The translations under genes were made by a program, and so were the position numbers. Below are positions 54,503 to 64,000 of a DNA stretch of 64,000 nucleotides, piece by piece (positions within the stretch are counted from its first letter, which is position 1; each line of letters begins with the position of its first letter). The DNA is from Microbacterium sp. cf332 (GTDB taxonomy: Bacteria > Actinomycetota > Actinomycetes > Actinomycetales > Microbacteriaceae). Where the stretch lies: NCBI RefSeq assembly GCF_900102175.1, contig NZ_FNKN01000003.1, positions 186,414 to 250,413 of the forward strand, read 5' to 3'. The notes under the pieces were generated by a model. The model was not told the DNA's origin, made no database searches, and saw only the letters and a program-made list of their open reading frames with translations.

Positions 54503-55996
54503 GTGTCGACCCTCAGCGATCTCGTCCATGCCCAGGGACTCTCCACCGACGCCGACGTCGAGTGGCTCCATCGCCTCGCGGGCGACGGGCAGCTGCTGGC
54601 CGACCTCGCTTTCGCCGACATCGTCATCTGGGTGCCCACGGCCGACGACTCGTTCATCGCTGTCGCCCACACTCGACCCGGGGGAGCGGCGACCCTCTTC
54701 TACCGAGACATCGTGGGCGATCGGGTGCGACCGCAGTGGCGCACGCAGGTCACTGACGCCTTCACGCAGGCGCGCATCGTCGACTCGGCCTCACCCGACT
54801 GGTTCGAGGAGACCCCGACGCGGGTGCGCGCCGTGCCGATCGTTCGCGAGCGCGCCGCCGAGGGACGCGCGGCCCACGTCGTGGGTGTGCTGACCCGGCA
54901 CACGAACCTGGGCGAGGCGCGGACGCCGTCGCGCCAGCAGATCACCTTCAACGACTGCGCCGACGACCTCTTCGGCATGGTCGCATCCTCGGACTTCCCC
55001 GACCTCAACGCGCCCACGGCGCCCCGACGCGGTGCGCCCCGCGCGTCCGACGGGCTGATCCGCCTCGACGTCGACGGGATGACGACGTTCGCCAGTCCCA
55101 ACGCGCTGTCGGCCTTCAACCGCCTGGGGTTCGAGGACGAGCTCGAGGGCGAGCCCCTCATCGAGGTGGCGACGGCGATCCTGCCCAGCAAGCGCGAATT
55201 CGACGAGTCGCTGCCCATCGTCATGGCCGGCCGCGCCCCCTGGCGAGCCGACATCGAGGCCCGCGGGGTGACGGTGTCCCTGCGCACGATCCCGTTGCGC
55301 GACCACGGGAACCGCATCGGCGCGATCGTGCTGTGCCGCGACGTGAGCGAGATCCGCCACCAGGAGCAGGAGCTCATCACGAAGGATGCGACGATCCGCG
55401 AGATCCACCACCGCGTGAAGAACAATCTGCAGACCGTCGCCTCGCTGCTGCGCATCCAGGCCCGCCGGACCCATTCCGAAGAGGCACGCGACGCGCTCAC
55501 GCAGGCGATGCGTCGGGTCTCGGCCATCGCCGTCGTGCATGACACGCTCTCGGAGGGCCTCGCGCAGAACGTCGACTTCGACGAGGTCTTCGCCCGCGTG
55601 CTCAAGCTCGTCGCCGAGGTCGCCGCGGCACCGAACACGCGGGCACGCACCCGCTCGTCGGGAGAGTTCGGCACCCTTCCGAGCGAGTACGCGACTCCGC
55701 TCGCGCTCGCGCTGACCGAGCTCGTGACGAACGCGGTGGAGCACGGGCTGGCCGGCACGGAGGGCGACGTCGAGATCGTCGCGGAGCGCTCGGCCGAGCA
55801 CCTCGAGGTCAAGGTCCGGGACTCGGGCATCGGACTGCCCGAGGGGCAGGTGGGACGCGGTCTCGGGACGCAGATCGTACGCACGCTCATCCAGGGCGAG
55901 CTCAGTGGGACGATCGACTGGCACACGCTCGTCGGCAGCGGCACCGAGGTGACGATCGAGATCCCGCTGCGCTACATCGAGCGCGACGCGGGCTGA
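54503..55996 (+). CDS. pdtaS: Sensor histidine kinase PdtaS
   Basis: 497 residues, soluble. GAF-like N-terminal domain (WLHRLAGDGQLLADLAFADI), a PAS domain near residues 185-280, and a HisKA_2/HWE-type kinase with IREIHHRVKNNLQTVASLLR (phospho-His) and an ATPase part (TELVTNAVEHGLA, VRDSGIGLPEG). In mycobacteria PdtaS phosphorylates the RNA-binding antiterminator PdtaR, which is not in this window. GTG 54503 is chosen over ATG 54500: the mycobacterial protein starts with the same STL motif and TAGTCT is six bases upstream. Confidence 0.93.
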   Translation: MSTLSDLVHAQGLSTDADVEWLHRLAGDGQLLADLAFADIVIWVPTADDSFIAVAHTRPGGAATLFYRDIVGDRVRPQWRTQVTDAFTQARIVDSASPDWFEETPTRVRAVPIVRERAAEGRAAHVVGVLTRHTNLGEARTPSRQQITFNDCADDLFGMVASSDFPDLNAPTAPRRGAPRASDGLIRLDVDGMTTFASPNALSAFNRLGFEDELEGEPLIEVATAILPSKREFDESLPIVMAGRAPWRADIEARGVTVSLRTIPLRDHGNRIGAIVLCRDVSEIRHQEQELITKDATIREIHHRVKNNLQTVASLLRIQARRTHSEEARDALTQAMRRVSAIAVVHDTLSEGLAQNVDFDEVFARVLKLVAEVAAAPNTRARTRSSGEFGTLPSEYATPLALALTELVTNAVEHGLAGTEGDVEIVAERSAEHLEVKVRDSGIGLPEGQVGRGLGTQIVRTLIQGELSGTIDWHTLVGSGTEVTIEIPLRYIERDAG

Positions 55997-56027
55997 GGGC
56001 CGCCGCTCCGCTCCCTCCGACAAGCAA

Positions 56028-56058
56028 AACCGGCGTCGTGCGAGGCGCGACACCGGTT
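56028..56058. terminator. Shared terminator between pdtaS and whiB1
   Basis: AACCGG/CCGGTT plus inner GTCG/CGAC form a stem with one C-A mismatch. It lies 31 bases after the pdtaS stop and 11 bases from the whiB1 stop. A run of four A (56026-56029) gives a U tract for the minus-strand transcript. Confidence 0.65.
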
Positions 56059-56069
56059 CGTGGCGGAGG

Positions 56070-56318
56070 TCAGGACGCGCGACGCGCGCGTGCGGCGCGG
56101 CGCTTCAGCGCGCGACGCTCGTCCTCGGAGAGGCCGCCCCAGACGCCCGAGTCCTGTCCGGTCTCGAGGGCGTACTGCAGGCAGACCTCGGTCACGGTGC
56201 AGCGTGCACAGACGGCCTTGGCCTTCTCGATCTGATCGACGGCCGGGCCGGTGTTCCCCACGGGGAAGAAGAGTTCGGGGTCGACGGTCAGGCAGGCAGA
56301 CTTGTCGCGCCAATCCAT
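56070..56318 (-). CDS. whiB1: WhiB1 iron-sulfur regulator
   Basis: 82 residues with Cys9, Cys37, Cys40 and Cys46, the same positions as M. tuberculosis WhiB1, GVWGG at 58-62 and the basic tail ALKRRAARARR. WhiB1 binds a nitric-oxide-sensitive 4Fe-4S cluster and the principal sigma factor. AAGGAG seven bases before the ATG. Convergent with pdtaS, as in mycobacteria. Confidence 0.96.
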   Translation of the reverse strand: MDWRDKSACLTVDPELFFPVGNTGPAVDQIEKAKAVCARCTVTEVCLQYALETGQDSGVWGGLSEDERRALKRRAARARRAS

Positions 56319-56350
56319 GTGGTGCTCCTTGGGGTGGTGGTTCTGTCGGG

Positions 56351-56408
56351 CCGGACTCGGGTAGTCCGGTACCCTGGTTAAGTGTGCGAGCGGATGCTCG
56401 CCCCACTT
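56351..56408 (-). promoter_or_regulatory. Two inverted repeats upstream of whiB1
   Basis: CCGGACT-N5-AGTCCGG (56351-56369) is a perfect seven-pair repeat. AAGTG-TG-CGAGC-GGAT-GCTCG-CCC-CACTT (56380-56408) is a second, interrupted one. The first lies 33 bases from the whiB1 start and probably falls in the leader. I see no clear -10. The rest of the 221-base gap up to 56539 shows nothing else. Confidence 0.4.
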
Positions 56409-56539
56409 CGCTGTGGGAGCACACGGCTTGATCTATCGTCCCATAGCCCGGACAGGTGAATCAAGGGTGAACTGCGGATTTGCTCGCCGTCGCGCCGTGA
56501 ATACCGGCGCCGGGCGGCCCGGATCGAAGGTCGGATGCC

Positions 56540-56926
56540 ATGGCGCCCTCTGCTGTCGAACGCATCGCGGGAGCGGTGCTGGCCGCCGAATCCGTCGCGC
56601 TCCTCGCGGTCGTCGGGTGGGAGATCGTCGCTCTCCTCGGGGGCGACACGATCGACGTGCCCAGCTCGGTCGCGCTCATCGTGCTGACCGCGGTCGCTGC
56701 CGCGGCGCTCGCCGCCTTCGCGGTGTCGGTCTGGCGCCGGGTGTCGTGGGGCCGGTCGGGCGGCATCGTCGCCCAACTGCTCATCCTCGCCGTCGCCCTG
56801 GGCGCGGCCACCGGTCAGTACGCCGATGCCGGCACAGCCGTGCTCATCGCTGTGCCGGGCGCCATCGGCTTCGTGCTGCTGATCGCAGCCTCGCGCCGTG
56901 CCGCGCGGGAGCGCGACACGCGCTGA
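56540..56926 (+). CDS. Small integral membrane protein
   Basis: 128 residues with four hydrophobic helices (about 8-30, 42-66, 76-93 and 99-118) and a basic C-terminal end (ASRRAARERDTR). A similar small membrane protein is near whiB1 in other Actinobacteria. I recognise no functional motif. Convergent with bcp with a 12-base gap and no hairpin. Confidence 0.75.
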   Translation: MAPSAVERIAGAVLAAESVALLAVVGWEIVALLGGDTIDVPSSVALIVLTAVAAAALAAFAVSVWRRVSWGRSGGIVAQLLILAVALGAATGQYADAGTAVLIAVPGAIGFVLLIAASRRAARERDTR

Positions 56927-56938
56927 GCCGCGGCGGGG

Positions 56939-57406
56939 TCAGCCGAGGCCGAGCAGGGTGCGGACGCGGGCGACGTGCCCGGTTGCCTTCACGTTGTATA
57001 GCGCGTGCTCGATGCGGCCCTCGGGGTCGATGACGAAGGTGGAGCGGATGACTCCCTCGACGGTCTTGCCGTAGTTCTTCTTCTCGCCCCAGGCGCCGTA
57101 CGCCTCGTGGACGGCGCGGTCGGGGTCGCTGAGCAGCGGGTAGGTGAGCTGCTCCTGCTCGCGGAACCGCCGCAGCTTGGCCTCGTCGTCGCGCGAGACG
57201 CCGAGGACTTCGACACCCGCACCGCGCAGCGCGTCCACGCTGTCGCGGAAGTCGCAGGCCTCGCGCGTGCAGCCGGGCGTCATCGCCGCGGGGTAGAAGA
57301 AGACGACGGTGCGACGCCCGCGCAGGTCCGACAGCGAGACGGTCGCCCCGTCCTGGTCGTCGAGGGTGAATTCGGGGGCGGGGTCGCCGGGTTCCAGACG
57401 CGTCAT
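56939..57406 (-). CDS. bcp: Thioredoxin-dependent thiol peroxidase (bacterioferritin comigratory protein)
   Basis: 155-residue peroxiredoxin. Peroxidatic Cys46 in YPAAMTPGCTREACDFRD, with Cys51 five residues later as the resolving cysteine of the E. coli Bcp type. Reduces peroxides using thioredoxin. TAGGCT ends six bases before the ATG, so the message may be leaderless. It starts four bases before the end of rsgA (ATGA overlap). Confidence 0.95.
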   Translation of the reverse strand: MTRLEPGDPAPEFTLDDQDGATVSLSDLRGRRTVVFFYPAAMTPGCTREACDFRDSVDALRGAGVEVLGVSRDDEAKLRRFREQEQLTYPLLSDPDRAVHEAYGAWGEKKNYGKTVEGVIRSTFVIDPEGRIEHALYNVKATGHVARVRTLLGLG

Positions 57407-58482
57407 GTCTCCAGCCTAGGACGGCGGGTCGCGGCATCCGCGCCCGCGGAGAACGTGCCGAGCAGTCGCTGCAGCGAGTCGAGCCGTGCCGGTCCGCGTT
57501 CGCCGAGACCTCCGGCGGCGACGGCCTCGACGATCGCGCAGTCGGGTGCGTCGGGGAGGTGGGTGCAGCCGCGAGGGCATTCCTCGGCGACGGCGGCGAG
57601 GTCGGTGAAGGCGGCGAGGATGTTGGCCGGATCGACGTGGCCGAGGCCGAAAGAGCGGACGCCCGGGGTGTCGATGACCCAGCCGCGGCCCTCGGGACCG
57701 CGGTAGCGCAGCGAGACCGTCGAGCTGGAGGTGTGCCGCCCCCGGCCGGTGACCTCGTTCACGTGGCCCGTCGCGCGTGCCGCGGACGGGACGAGAGCGT
57801 TCACGAGCGTCGACTTGCCGACGCCGGAGTGCCCGACGAACACCGTCGCGTGACCGACGAGTCGTGCGCCCAGGTCGTCGACGGGCATACTGTCGCGTCC
57901 ACTGGTCAGTACCTCCAGGTCGTCGACGCCCTCGAAGTGCGCGAGGAAGGCCGTCGGGTCGGCGAGGTCGGTCTTGGTCACCACGAGCATCGGATGCATG
58001 CCCGCGTCGAGCGCCGCGATGAGGTACCGGTCGACGAGGCGCGGGCGCGGCTCCGGATCTGCAGCGGCGACGACGATGACCATCTGATCGGCATTCGCCA
58101 CGACGATGCGCTCGACCTGGTCGGTGTCGTCGGCGCTGCGGCGCAGCAGCGTCGTGCGCGGTTCGATCCCCACGATGCGGCCGAGCGTCCCCTCGTCGCC
58201 GGACACGTCGCCGACCACGCGCGCGCGGTCACCGCTGACGATCGGCTGCCTCCGCAGTTCGCGGGCGCGCACCGCCAGGGTCGTGTGCTCGTCGTCGCCG
58301 TCCTCGTCGATCAGCACCGTGTACCGGCCGCGGTCGACGCCCACCACGCGTGCGATGTGCGCATCGCTGTGCGCCGGTCGCCGTTTGGTGCGCGGGCGAT
58401 TGGCCTTGGGATTCGGACGTGTGCGGAACCCCGAGTCGTCGTACTCGTCGAGCTCGTCGTCGTCGTCGCCGAGCCAGCTCAC
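57403..58482 (-). CDS. rsgA: Ribosome small subunit-dependent GTPase A
   Basis: 359 residues. OB-fold N-terminus, then a circularly permuted GTPase: TKTDLADP (G4) comes before GHSGVGKST (G1) and DTPG (G3); a zinc domain [16 protein letters not shown] closes it. RsgA checks and releases late 30S assembly intermediates. A basic/acidic N-terminal extension of ~40 residues is extra. GTG overlaps the aroA stop (GTGA). Confidence 0.95.
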   Translation of the reverse strand: MSWLGDDDDELDEYDDSGFRTRPNPKANRPRTKRRPAHSDAHIARVVGVDRGRYTVLIDEDGDDEHTTLAVRARELRRQPIVSGDRARVVGDVSGDEGTLGRIVGIEPRTTLLRRSADDTDQVERIVVANADQMVIVVAAADPEPRPRLVDRYLIAALDAGMHPMLVVTKTDLADPTAFLAHFEGVDDLEVLTSGRDSMPVDDLGARLVGHATVFVGHSGVGKSTLVNALVPSAARATGHVNEVTGRGRHTSSSTVSLRYRGPEGRGWVIDTPGVRSFGLGHVDPANILAAFTDLAAVAEECPRGCTHLPDAPDCAIVEAVAAGGLGERGPARLDSLQRLLGTFSAGADAATRRPRLET

Positions 58483-59822
58483 CCGTCGGTCCGTACGTCG
58501 TCGCCGAGCATCTCTGCCCACAGCTCGGGGAACTCCGGCAGCGTCTTGGCGGTCGTCCCGATGTCGTCCACCTCGACCCCGGCGACGCGCAGGCCGATGA
58601 TCGCCCCGGCGGTGGCCATGCGGTGGTCGTGATGAGCGCGCCACAGTCCGCCTCGCAGCGGTGCGGGGACGATCCTGATGCCGTCCTCCAGCTCTTCGGC
58701 GCGGCCGCCGAGGGCGCGCAGGTTTCCCACGAGTGCCGCGATGCGATCGGTCTCGTGGCCGCGGATGTGACCGATGCCGTGGAGGGTGCTGGGAGAGTCG
58801 GCGAACGCGGCCAGCGCGAACAGCGAGGGCGTCAGCTCGCTCGCCGCCGAGAGATCGAGGTCGACGCCGCGGATCTCACCCGTTCCGGTGACCGACAGGA
58901 CGCCGCTGCGGCGGGTGACGCGCGCGCCCATCTCGGTGAGGATGTCGGCGAGCAGCGCCCCCGGCTGTGTGGAGTGCACCGGCCAGTGCGGGATCGTCAC
59001 CCGGCCGCCGGTCAGCGCGGCGGCGGCGAGGAAGGGAGCGGCGTTCGACAGGTCGGGCTCGATCGTGAGCTCCTTGCCGCGCAGCGGACCGGCGGGCACG
59101 AGCCACTCGCGCTCGCTGGGCCGCTCGACGTGGACACCGCGATGGGCGAGAGCCTCGACCGTCATGTCGATGTGCGGCATGCTCGGCAGCCGGTGCCCCT
59201 CATGGACGAGGCGGAGCCCGACGTCGAAGCGCGGGGCGGCCAGGAGCAGGCCCGAGACGAACTGGCTCGAAGCGCTCGCGTCGATCGTGACTTCGCCGCC
59301 GCGAACGTGACCGTGTCCGTGGACGAGGAAGGGGAGCGTCCAGCGGCCGCCGTCGTCGATGTCGACCCCGAGCTCGCGGAGGCTGCGGATCATCTCGGCC
59401 ATCGGGCGGTGGAGGGCGCTCTCGTGCGCCGTGACGGTCACCTCGCCCCGTGCCAGGCCCGCGAGGGGTGTGACGAAGCGCATCACGGTGCCGGCCTGTC
59501 CGCAGTCGACGACGGCGTCGGCCGACTCCGTCCCCAGCGGTGTCACGACGAGGTCGGGGCCGAAACGTCCCTCGCCGGGCACGGCTTCGATCCCCGCGCC
59601 GAGCGCACGCAGGGCGTCGATCATCCGCGCCGAATCGTCGGAATGGAGCGGCGCGATGAGTCGGGACGGGGTCTCGGCGATCGCGGAGAGCACGAGCTCG
59701 CGATTCGTGAGCGACTTCGATCCGGGGACCGCCACCTCGGCGCGGACGGGGCCGTCGGCGACCGGTGCGCGCCACGGCGCGCCGTCGTCGGCGGGACGGG
59801 GGGAATAGGCGGCGTGAGTCAT
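58479..59822 (-). CDS. aroA: 3-phosphoshikimate 1-carboxyvinyltransferase (EPSP synthase)
   Basis: 447 residues; joins phosphoenolpyruvate and shikimate-3-phosphate in aromatic amino acid synthesis. [36 protein letters not shown] and [20 protein letters not shown] are the substrate-site motifs. First gene of the aroA-rsgA-bcp series, coupled by 4-base overlaps. TACTGT lies eight bases before the ATG. The sigH promoter on the other strand overlaps this start. Confidence 0.95.
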   Translation of the reverse strand: MTHAAYSPRPADDGAPWRAPVADGPVRAEVAVPGSKSLTNRELVLSAIAETPSRLIAPLHSDDSARMIDALRALGAGIEAVPGEGRFGPDLVVTPLGTESADAVVDCGQAGTVMRFVTPLAGLARGEVTVTAHESALHRPMAEMIRSLRELGVDIDDGGRWTLPFLVHGHGHVRGGEVTIDASASSQFVSGLLLAAPRFDVGLRLVHEGHRLPSMPHIDMTVEALAHRGVHVERPSEREWLVPAGPLRGKELTIEPDLSNAAPFLAAAALTGGRVTIPHWPVHSTQPGALLADILTEMGARVTRRSGVLSVTGTGEIRGVDLDLSAASELTPSLFALAAFADSPSTLHGIGHIRGHETDRIAALVGNLRALGGRAEELEDGIRIVPAPLRGGLWRAHHDHRMATAGAIIGLRVAGVEVDDIGTTAKTLPEFPELWAEMLGDDVRTDG

Positions 59823-59827
59823 GGGTT
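59801..59827 (+). promoter_or_regulatory. SigR/SigH-type promoter of sigH (autoregulation)
   Basis: GGGAAT (59801-59806), 18 bases, GTT (59825-59827): a full match to the SigR/SigH consensus GGAAT-N18/19-GTT. The start would be near 59835, about 36 bases before the sigH ATG. The -10 lies just outside the aroA start codon and the -35 inside aroA, so the two promoters face each other. Confidence 0.75.
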
Positions 59828-59870
59828 TCCACAGTATCGAACGCGTTCATCCTCTGGAGGAAGGGAGTCC

Positions 59871-60524
59871 ATGATCGCACTCGCCGATCCCACGGTGTCC
59901 TCGTGGGACGCCCACGTAGACTGGCCGCTGATGGAAGAGCAAGCGGTCACCGATCCGAGCGCCCAGTTCGAGGAGCAGGCGCTCCCGTTCATGGACCAGC
60001 TGTACGCCGCGGCCATGCGGATGACGCGCAATCCCGCCGACGCCGCCGACCTCGTGCAAGAGACGTTCGTCAAGGCGTTCGCGTCGTGGTCGTCGTTCAC
60101 GCAGGGCACGAACCTCAAGGCGTGGCTGTACCGCATCCTGACCAACACCTACATCAACACGTACCGCAAGAAGCAGCGGGAGCCCTACCAGGGCACCATC
60201 GACGACCTCGAGGACTGGCAGCTGGGCGGGGCGGAATCCACCACCGCCTCGAGCAGCAGGTCCGCCGAGGCCGAGGCGATCGACCACATGCCGGCATCCG
60301 CTGTGAAGGATGCCCTCCAGTCGATCCCCGAGGATTTCCGACTGGCGGTGTACCTCGCAGACGTCGAGGGCTTCGCCTACCAGGAGATCGCCGACATCAT
60401 GAAAACCCCGATCGGCACGGTCATGAGCCGTCTGCACCGTGGCAGACGACTCCTGCGTGACCTGCTGGCCGACTATGCGAAGGAGCGGGGCATCGCGATG
60501 CCCCCCACGAGGAGCAAGAAATGA
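59871..60524 (+). CDS. sigH: RNA polymerase sigma factor SigR/SigH
   Basis: 217-residue group IV sigma factor for thiol-oxidative and heat stress. Region 2: [40 protein letters not shown]; region 4: [19 protein letters not shown] and [14 protein letters not shown]. Nearly identical in these blocks to SigH of M. tuberculosis. ATG 59871 is chosen because GGAGG-AAGGGAG precedes it; ATG 59931 has no ribosome site. Followed with a 4-base overlap by its anti-sigma factor. Confidence 0.96.
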   Translation: MIALADPTVSSWDAHVDWPLMEEQAVTDPSAQFEEQALPFMDQLYAAAMRMTRNPADAADLVQETFVKAFASWSSFTQGTNLKAWLYRILTNTYINTYRKKQREPYQGTIDDLEDWQLGGAESTTASSSRSAEAEAIDHMPASAVKDALQSIPEDFRLAVYLADVEGFAYQEIADIMKTPIGTVMSRLHRGRRLLRDLLADYAKERGIAMPPTRSKK

Positions 60525-60769
60525 GCGACTGCGGCTGCGACAAGGCCCGACGTGACCTGGAAGAGTACCTGCGCGACGAGGTGTGCAAGACCGAGCACGC
60601 CGACATCCGTGCCCACCTCGAATCGTGCCCGGCGTGCCGCGACGAGGCGCTGGTCTCGCGCACGTTGACCGAGGTCGTGGCGCGCGCATGCCGAGAGACC
60701 GCGCCCGAGGAATTGCGCGATCAGGTGCTCCTGCGCCTGCGGCAGGCCCAAGAAGCCGCCCACGCCTGA
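60521..60769 (+). CDS. rsrA: Zinc-binding anti-sigma factor RsrA/RshA
   Basis: 82 residues. ZAS motif HLESCPAC with His32, Cys36 and Cys39, plus Cys22 and an extra N-terminal CGC (Cys4, Cys6). Under disulfide stress the zinc leaves and SigH is freed; the pair with SigH is co-translated (ATGA). Together with the SigR/SigH promoter upstream this is a closed feedback loop. Confidence 0.95.
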   Translation: MSDCGCDKARRDLEEYLRDEVCKTEHADIRAHLESCPACRDEALVSRTLTEVVARACRETAPEELRDQVLLRLRQAQEAAHA

Positions 60770-60820
60770 CCCTCCGTCGGTCCGCGACGTCGACTCGATC
60801 GGCGCCCGGACAGCGGGGAT

Positions 60821-60860
60821 GAGAAGAGGGTCGGACGTCGAAACGTCCGACCCTCTTCTC
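60821..60860. terminator. Strong bidirectional terminator between rsrA and kgd
   Basis: A perfect 18-pair inverted repeat (60821-60838 and 60843-60860) with a CGAA loop. It is nine bases from the kgd stop and 51 bases from the rsrA stop. Confidence 0.85.
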
Positions 60861-60869
60861 GCGCCGTCG

Positions 60870-63800
60870 TCAGAGCGTGAGCGCCTGTTCGATCAGCTTC
60901 GCCTGCTCGACCGCGTGGACCTTCGGGGAGCCGGTCGCGGTGGACGCCGCAGCCGGCCGCGTGATGCCTCGGACGGGGCGGCCGCCGAGCTTCGCCGATG
61001 CCTCCAGAGCGATGAACGGCCAGGCGCCCTGGTTCTCGGGCTCGTCCTGGACCCAGACGATCTCGGCGTTCGGGTATTCGGCGAGGACCGCGTTCAGCTC
61101 GTCGACCGGAGCGGGGTAGTACTGCTCGAGGCTGACCAGGGCGATCGCCGGGTTCGGCTTCTTGTCGAGCTCGGCCTTGAGGTCCCAGTGGATCTTGCCC
61201 GCGTGCAGCAGCACGCGCTTGACGGCAGCCTTGTCGGTGATCGTCGCGTCGTCGAGGACGGGCTCGAACTTGCCGTTCTGGAAGTCCTCGACAGGGCTGG
61301 TGGCGCCGCGCAGGCGGAGCATCGCCTTGGGAGTGAAGACCACGAGGGGCCGACGCGGACGCGCGTACGCCTGCCGACGGAGGAGATGGAAGTACGATGC
61401 CGGCGTCGACGGGCGCGCCACCGTCATGTTGTCCTGCGCGCACATCTGCAGGTAGCGCTCGATGCGGGCCGACGAGTGGTCCGGTCCCTGGCCCTCGTAT
61501 CCGTGGGGGAGGAGCAGGACGACGCCCGACTGCTGCGCCCACTTCTGCTCGGCCGACGAGATGAACTCGTCGATGACCGACTGTGCGCCGTTGGCGAAGT
61601 CGCCGAACTGGGCCTCCCACAGCACGAGCGAGTCGGCGCGCTCGACGGAGTAGCCGTACTCGAACGCCATCGCCGCGTACTCGCTCAGCAGCGAGTCGTA
61701 GACGTAGAAGCGTCCCTGGTTCTCGGACAGATTGGCGAGCGGCAGCCACTCCTGACCGTTCGATCGGTCGTGGAGCACCGCGTGCCGCTGCACGAACGTG
61801 CCGCGACGGGCATCCTGACCGGCGAGGCGGACGTTCGTGCCCTCCATGAGCAGCGAGCCGAAGGCGAACAGCTCGCCCATCGCCCAGTCGATGTTGCCGT
61901 TACGGCTCATGTCGTGGCGCTTCTCGAGCAGCTGCTTGAGCTTGCCGTGCACCGTGAAGTTCTCGGGTGCGTTGATGAAGGCGTCGCCGATCTGGCGGAT
62001 GACGTCCTGGCCGACACCCGTCGTCTCGGGTGCGCCGACCGCCTGATCGACGGGACCCGACAGCCCGACCGGGCCGGAGGCTCCGGTCTCGGCGGCGTGC
62101 GTCTCGGCGAACGCGACCTCGAGGCGGTCCTGGAAGTCGCGCTTGGCCTGCTCGTACTCCTCCTCGGTGATGTCGCCGCGACCGACGAGCGACTCGGTGT
62201 ACAGGCGGCGCACCGAGCGCTTGGCCTCGATGAGGTTCGTCATGAGGGGCTGGGTCATCGAGGGGTCGTCACCCTCGTTGTGGCCGCGGCGGCGGTAGCA
62301 GACGAGGTCGATGACGACGTCGCGCTTGAACTCCTGGCGGTAGCGGAACGCGAGCTGGGCGACGTGGACGACGGCTTCGGGGTCGTCGCCGTTGACGTGG
62401 AAGATCGGCGCCTGGATCGTCTTGGCGACGTCCGTGGCGTACACCGAGCTGCGCGCATCGAGCGGCAGCGTGGTGAAGCCGACCTGGTTGTTCACCACGA
62501 CGTGCACGGTGCCGCCGGTGCGGTATCCGCGCAGCTGCGACATCTGCAGGGTCTCGACGACCACGCCCTGGCCGGCGAAGGCCGCGTCGCCGTGCACGAG
62601 CACCGGCAGCCACGAGAAGGAGGCGATGGGGCCACGGTCCTGCTTCGCGCGGACGATGCCCTCGAGCACGCCGTCGACGGTCTCGAGGTGCGACGGGTTC
62701 GCCGCGAGGTAGACGGGGAGCTCGTGGCCCTCGTCGCCGACGAAGGTCCCCTCCGTGCCGAGGTGGTACTTGACGTCGCCGGAGCCGCTCTTCGACCCGA
62801 TCGCGACGGAGCCCTCGAACTCGCGGAAGACCTGTCCGTAGGTCTTGCCCGCGATGTTGGTCAGGACGTTCAGGCGGCCGCGGTGGGCCATGCCGATCGC
62901 GGCGCCCTCGAGCCCGGTGCGCGCGGCACCCTGCAGGATCTCGTCGAGCAGCGGGATGAGCGACTCGCCGCCCTCCAGGCTGAAGCGCTTCTGACCGACG
63001 TACTTCGTCTGCAGGAAGGTCTCGAACGCCTCGGCCTGGTTCAGCTTGCCGAGCACGCGGAGCTGCTCGTCGTGGCCCGGCTTCTGATACTTGACCTCGA
63101 CGTTGTCCTGGAACCACTTGCGCTGCTCGGGGTCCTGGATGTGCATGTACTCGATGCCGATCGTGCGGCAGTACGAGTCGCGGAGCACACCGAGGATCTC
63201 GCGCAGCTTCATGACGCGCTTGCTGCCGAAGCCGCCGGTGACGAACTCGCGGTCGAGGTCCCAGAACGTGAGTCCGTGCTGCTCGATCTCGAGGTCGGGG
63301 TGCGTGCGCTGGCGGTACTCGAGGGGGTCGATGTCGGCCATGAGGTGGCCGCGCACGCGGTAGGAGTTGATGAGCTCCTGCACGCGTGCCGTCTTGTCGA
63401 CGCGCTCCGCGAGGTCGACGTTGATGTCGGTCGACCACTGGATGGGCGCGTACGGGATGCGCAGCGCCGCGAAGATGTCGTCGTAGAAGCCGTTCTTGCC
63501 GATGAGCAGCTCGTGGACGGTCTTGAGGAACTCTCCGGAGCCGGCGCCCTGGATGACGCGGTGGTCGTAGGTGCTGGTGAGCGTGATGGTCTTGCCGACG
63601 CCGAGGTTGACGAGCGTCTTCTCGCTCGAGCCCTGGAACTCGGCCGGGTAGTCGAGTGCGCCCGCGCCGATGATGCTGCCCTGCCCGCGCATGAGACGCG
63701 GCACCGAGTGGACGGTGCCGATGCCGCCGGGATTGGTCAGCGAGATCGTGGTGCCCTGGAAGTCGGCGGCCGTGAGCTTGTTCTTGCGGGCGCGGCTGAC

Positions 63801-64000
63801 CAGGTCTTCGTAGGCCGAGAGGTACTCGTCGAACGTGAGCGACTCGGCGCGCTTGATGCTCGGCACCATGAGCGCACGCGTGCCGTCGGGCTTGGGCAGG
63901 TCGATGGCGATGCCGAGGCCGACGTGCGCGTGCGCGATGACCGACGGCTTGCCGTCGACCTCGGCGTACGACACGTTCTGGCTCGGGAAGGCCTTGAGCG
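60870..64000 (-). CDS. kgd: Multifunctional 2-oxoglutarate decarboxylase/dehydrogenase E1-E2 (Kgd), N-terminus beyond window
   Basis: About 1,043 C-terminal residues are present; the frame runs through the right edge. Residues at the edge ([18 protein letters not shown]) belong to the E2 succinyltransferase-like domain, whose HRV motif is seen in [15 protein letters not shown]. The E1 part follows: [29 protein letters not shown], thiamine diphosphate region [10 protein letters not shown], and the C-terminal transketolase half with [19 protein letters not shown]. Actinobacteria use this fused enzyme in place of separate SucA and SucB. The full protein is usually about 1,230-1,260 residues. Confidence 0.95.
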   Translation of the reverse strand, partial: LKAFPSQNVSYAEVDGKPSVIAHAHVGLGIAIDLPKPDGTRALMVPSIKRAESLTFDEYLSAYEDLVSRARKNKLTAADFQGTTISLTNPGGIGTVHSVPRLMRGQGSIIGAGALDYPAEFQGSSEKTLVNLGVGKTITLTSTYDHRVIQGAGSGEFLKTVHELLIGKNGFYDDIFAALRIPYAPIQWSTDINVDLAERVDKTARVQELINSYRVRGHLMADIDPLEYRQRTHPDLEIEQHGLTFWDLDREFVTGGFGSKRVMKLREILGVLRDSYCRTIGIEYMHIQDPEQRKWFQDNVEVKYQKPGHDEQLRVLGKLNQAEAFETFLQTKYVGQKRFSLEGGESLIPLLDEILQGAARTGLEGAAIGMAHRGRLNVLTNIAGKTYGQVFREFEGSVAIGSKSGSGDVKYHLGTEGTFVGDEGHELPVYLAANPSHLETVDGVLEGIVRAKQDRGPIASFSWLPVLVHGDAAFAGQGVVVETLQMSQLRGYRTGGTVHVVVNNQVGFTTLPLDARSSVYATDVAKTIQAPIFHVNGDDPEAVVHVAQLAFRYRQEFKRDVVIDLVCYRRRGHNEGDDPSMTQPLMTNLIEAKRSVRRLYTESLVGRGDITEEEYEQAKRDFQDRLEVAFAETHAAETGASGPVGLSGPVDQAVGAPETTGVGQDVIRQIGDAFINAPENFTVHGKLKQLLEKRHDMSRNGNIDWAMGELFAFGSLLMEGTNVRLAGQDARRGTFVQRHAVLHDRSNGQEWLPLANLSENQGRFYVYDSLLSEYAAMAFEYGYSVERADSLVLWEAQFGDFANGAQSVIDEFISSAEQKWAQQSGVVLLLPHGYEGQGPDHSSARIERYLQMCAQDNMTVARPSTPASYFHLLRRQAYARPRRPLVVFTPKAMLRLRGATSPVEDFQNGKFEPVLDDATITDKAAVKRVLLHAGKIHWDLKAELDKKPNPAIALVSLEQYYPAPVDELNAVLAEYPNAEIVWVQDEPENQGAWPFIALEASAKLGGRPVRGITRPAAASTATGSPKVHAVEQAKLIEQALTL

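Overview
The window is 64 kb of high-GC chromosomal DNA from an actinobacterium, most likely a member of the Microbacteriaceae such as Microbacterium. The evidence is the set of actinobacterial markers: two WhiB proteins, MtrAB-LpqB, a multifunctional 2-oxoglutarate decarboxylase/dehydrogenase (Kgd), a SigR/SigH with a zinc-binding anti-sigma factor, PdtaS, and the gene order around secA, mtrAB and sigH, which follows that of Mycobacterium tuberculosis. I saw no rRNA, tRNA, CRISPR array, insertion sequence or prophage. No stretch without a gene exceeds about 225 bases.

Positions 1-22.8 kb form a cell-surface polysaccharide locus. It holds a cut-off polytopic membrane protein, a secreted repeat protein, the dTDP-L-rhamnose genes rmlA, rmlB and a fused rmlCD, several family-2 glycosyltransferases, a MOP-type flippase, UDP-galactopyranose mutase (glf), a membrane acyltransferase with an SGNH domain, an ABC exporter (wzm-wzt), a GlfT1-like glycosyltransferase, and three consecutive O-antigen-ligase/polymerase-like membrane proteins, two of them tandem paralogues. 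Rhamnose and galactofuranose are therefore the expected sugars. Both a flippase and an ABC export route are present.

Positions 22.8-30.5 kb hold manA, whiB2, a large glycosyltransferase/membrane protein with a DUF5719 partner, a degenerate zincin-like protein, DUF3499 and an RDD protein. Positions 30.5-39.8 kb hold a SpoIIM-like protein and the MoxR/DUF58/DUF4350/DUF4129/membrane-protein operon. A peroxide-stress pair (furA-katG) lies between SpoIIM and DUF58, which are direct neighbours in mycobacteria.

Positions 39.9-51.6 kb hold mtrA-mtrB-lpqB-comF-hpf, a coiled-coil protein, secA, an alanine-type aminotransferase and an Rv3235-like protein: envelope sensing, ribosome hibernation and protein export. 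Positions 51.7-64 kb hold small conserved unknowns, a SAF protein plus a CpaE-like ATPase, pdtaS, whiB1, bcp, rsgA, aroA, the sigH-rsrA redox stress pair, and most of kgd, which runs off the right edge.

The clearest regulatory signals are a SigR/SigH consensus promoter (GGGAAT-N18-GTT) in front of sigH, a perfect 7-1-7 palindrome covering the -35 of furA, strong shared terminator hairpins between convergent genes, and a repeated pattern in which a TANNNT hexamer sits 6-9 bases before the start codon. The last suggests that many of these genes are transcribed without a leader.
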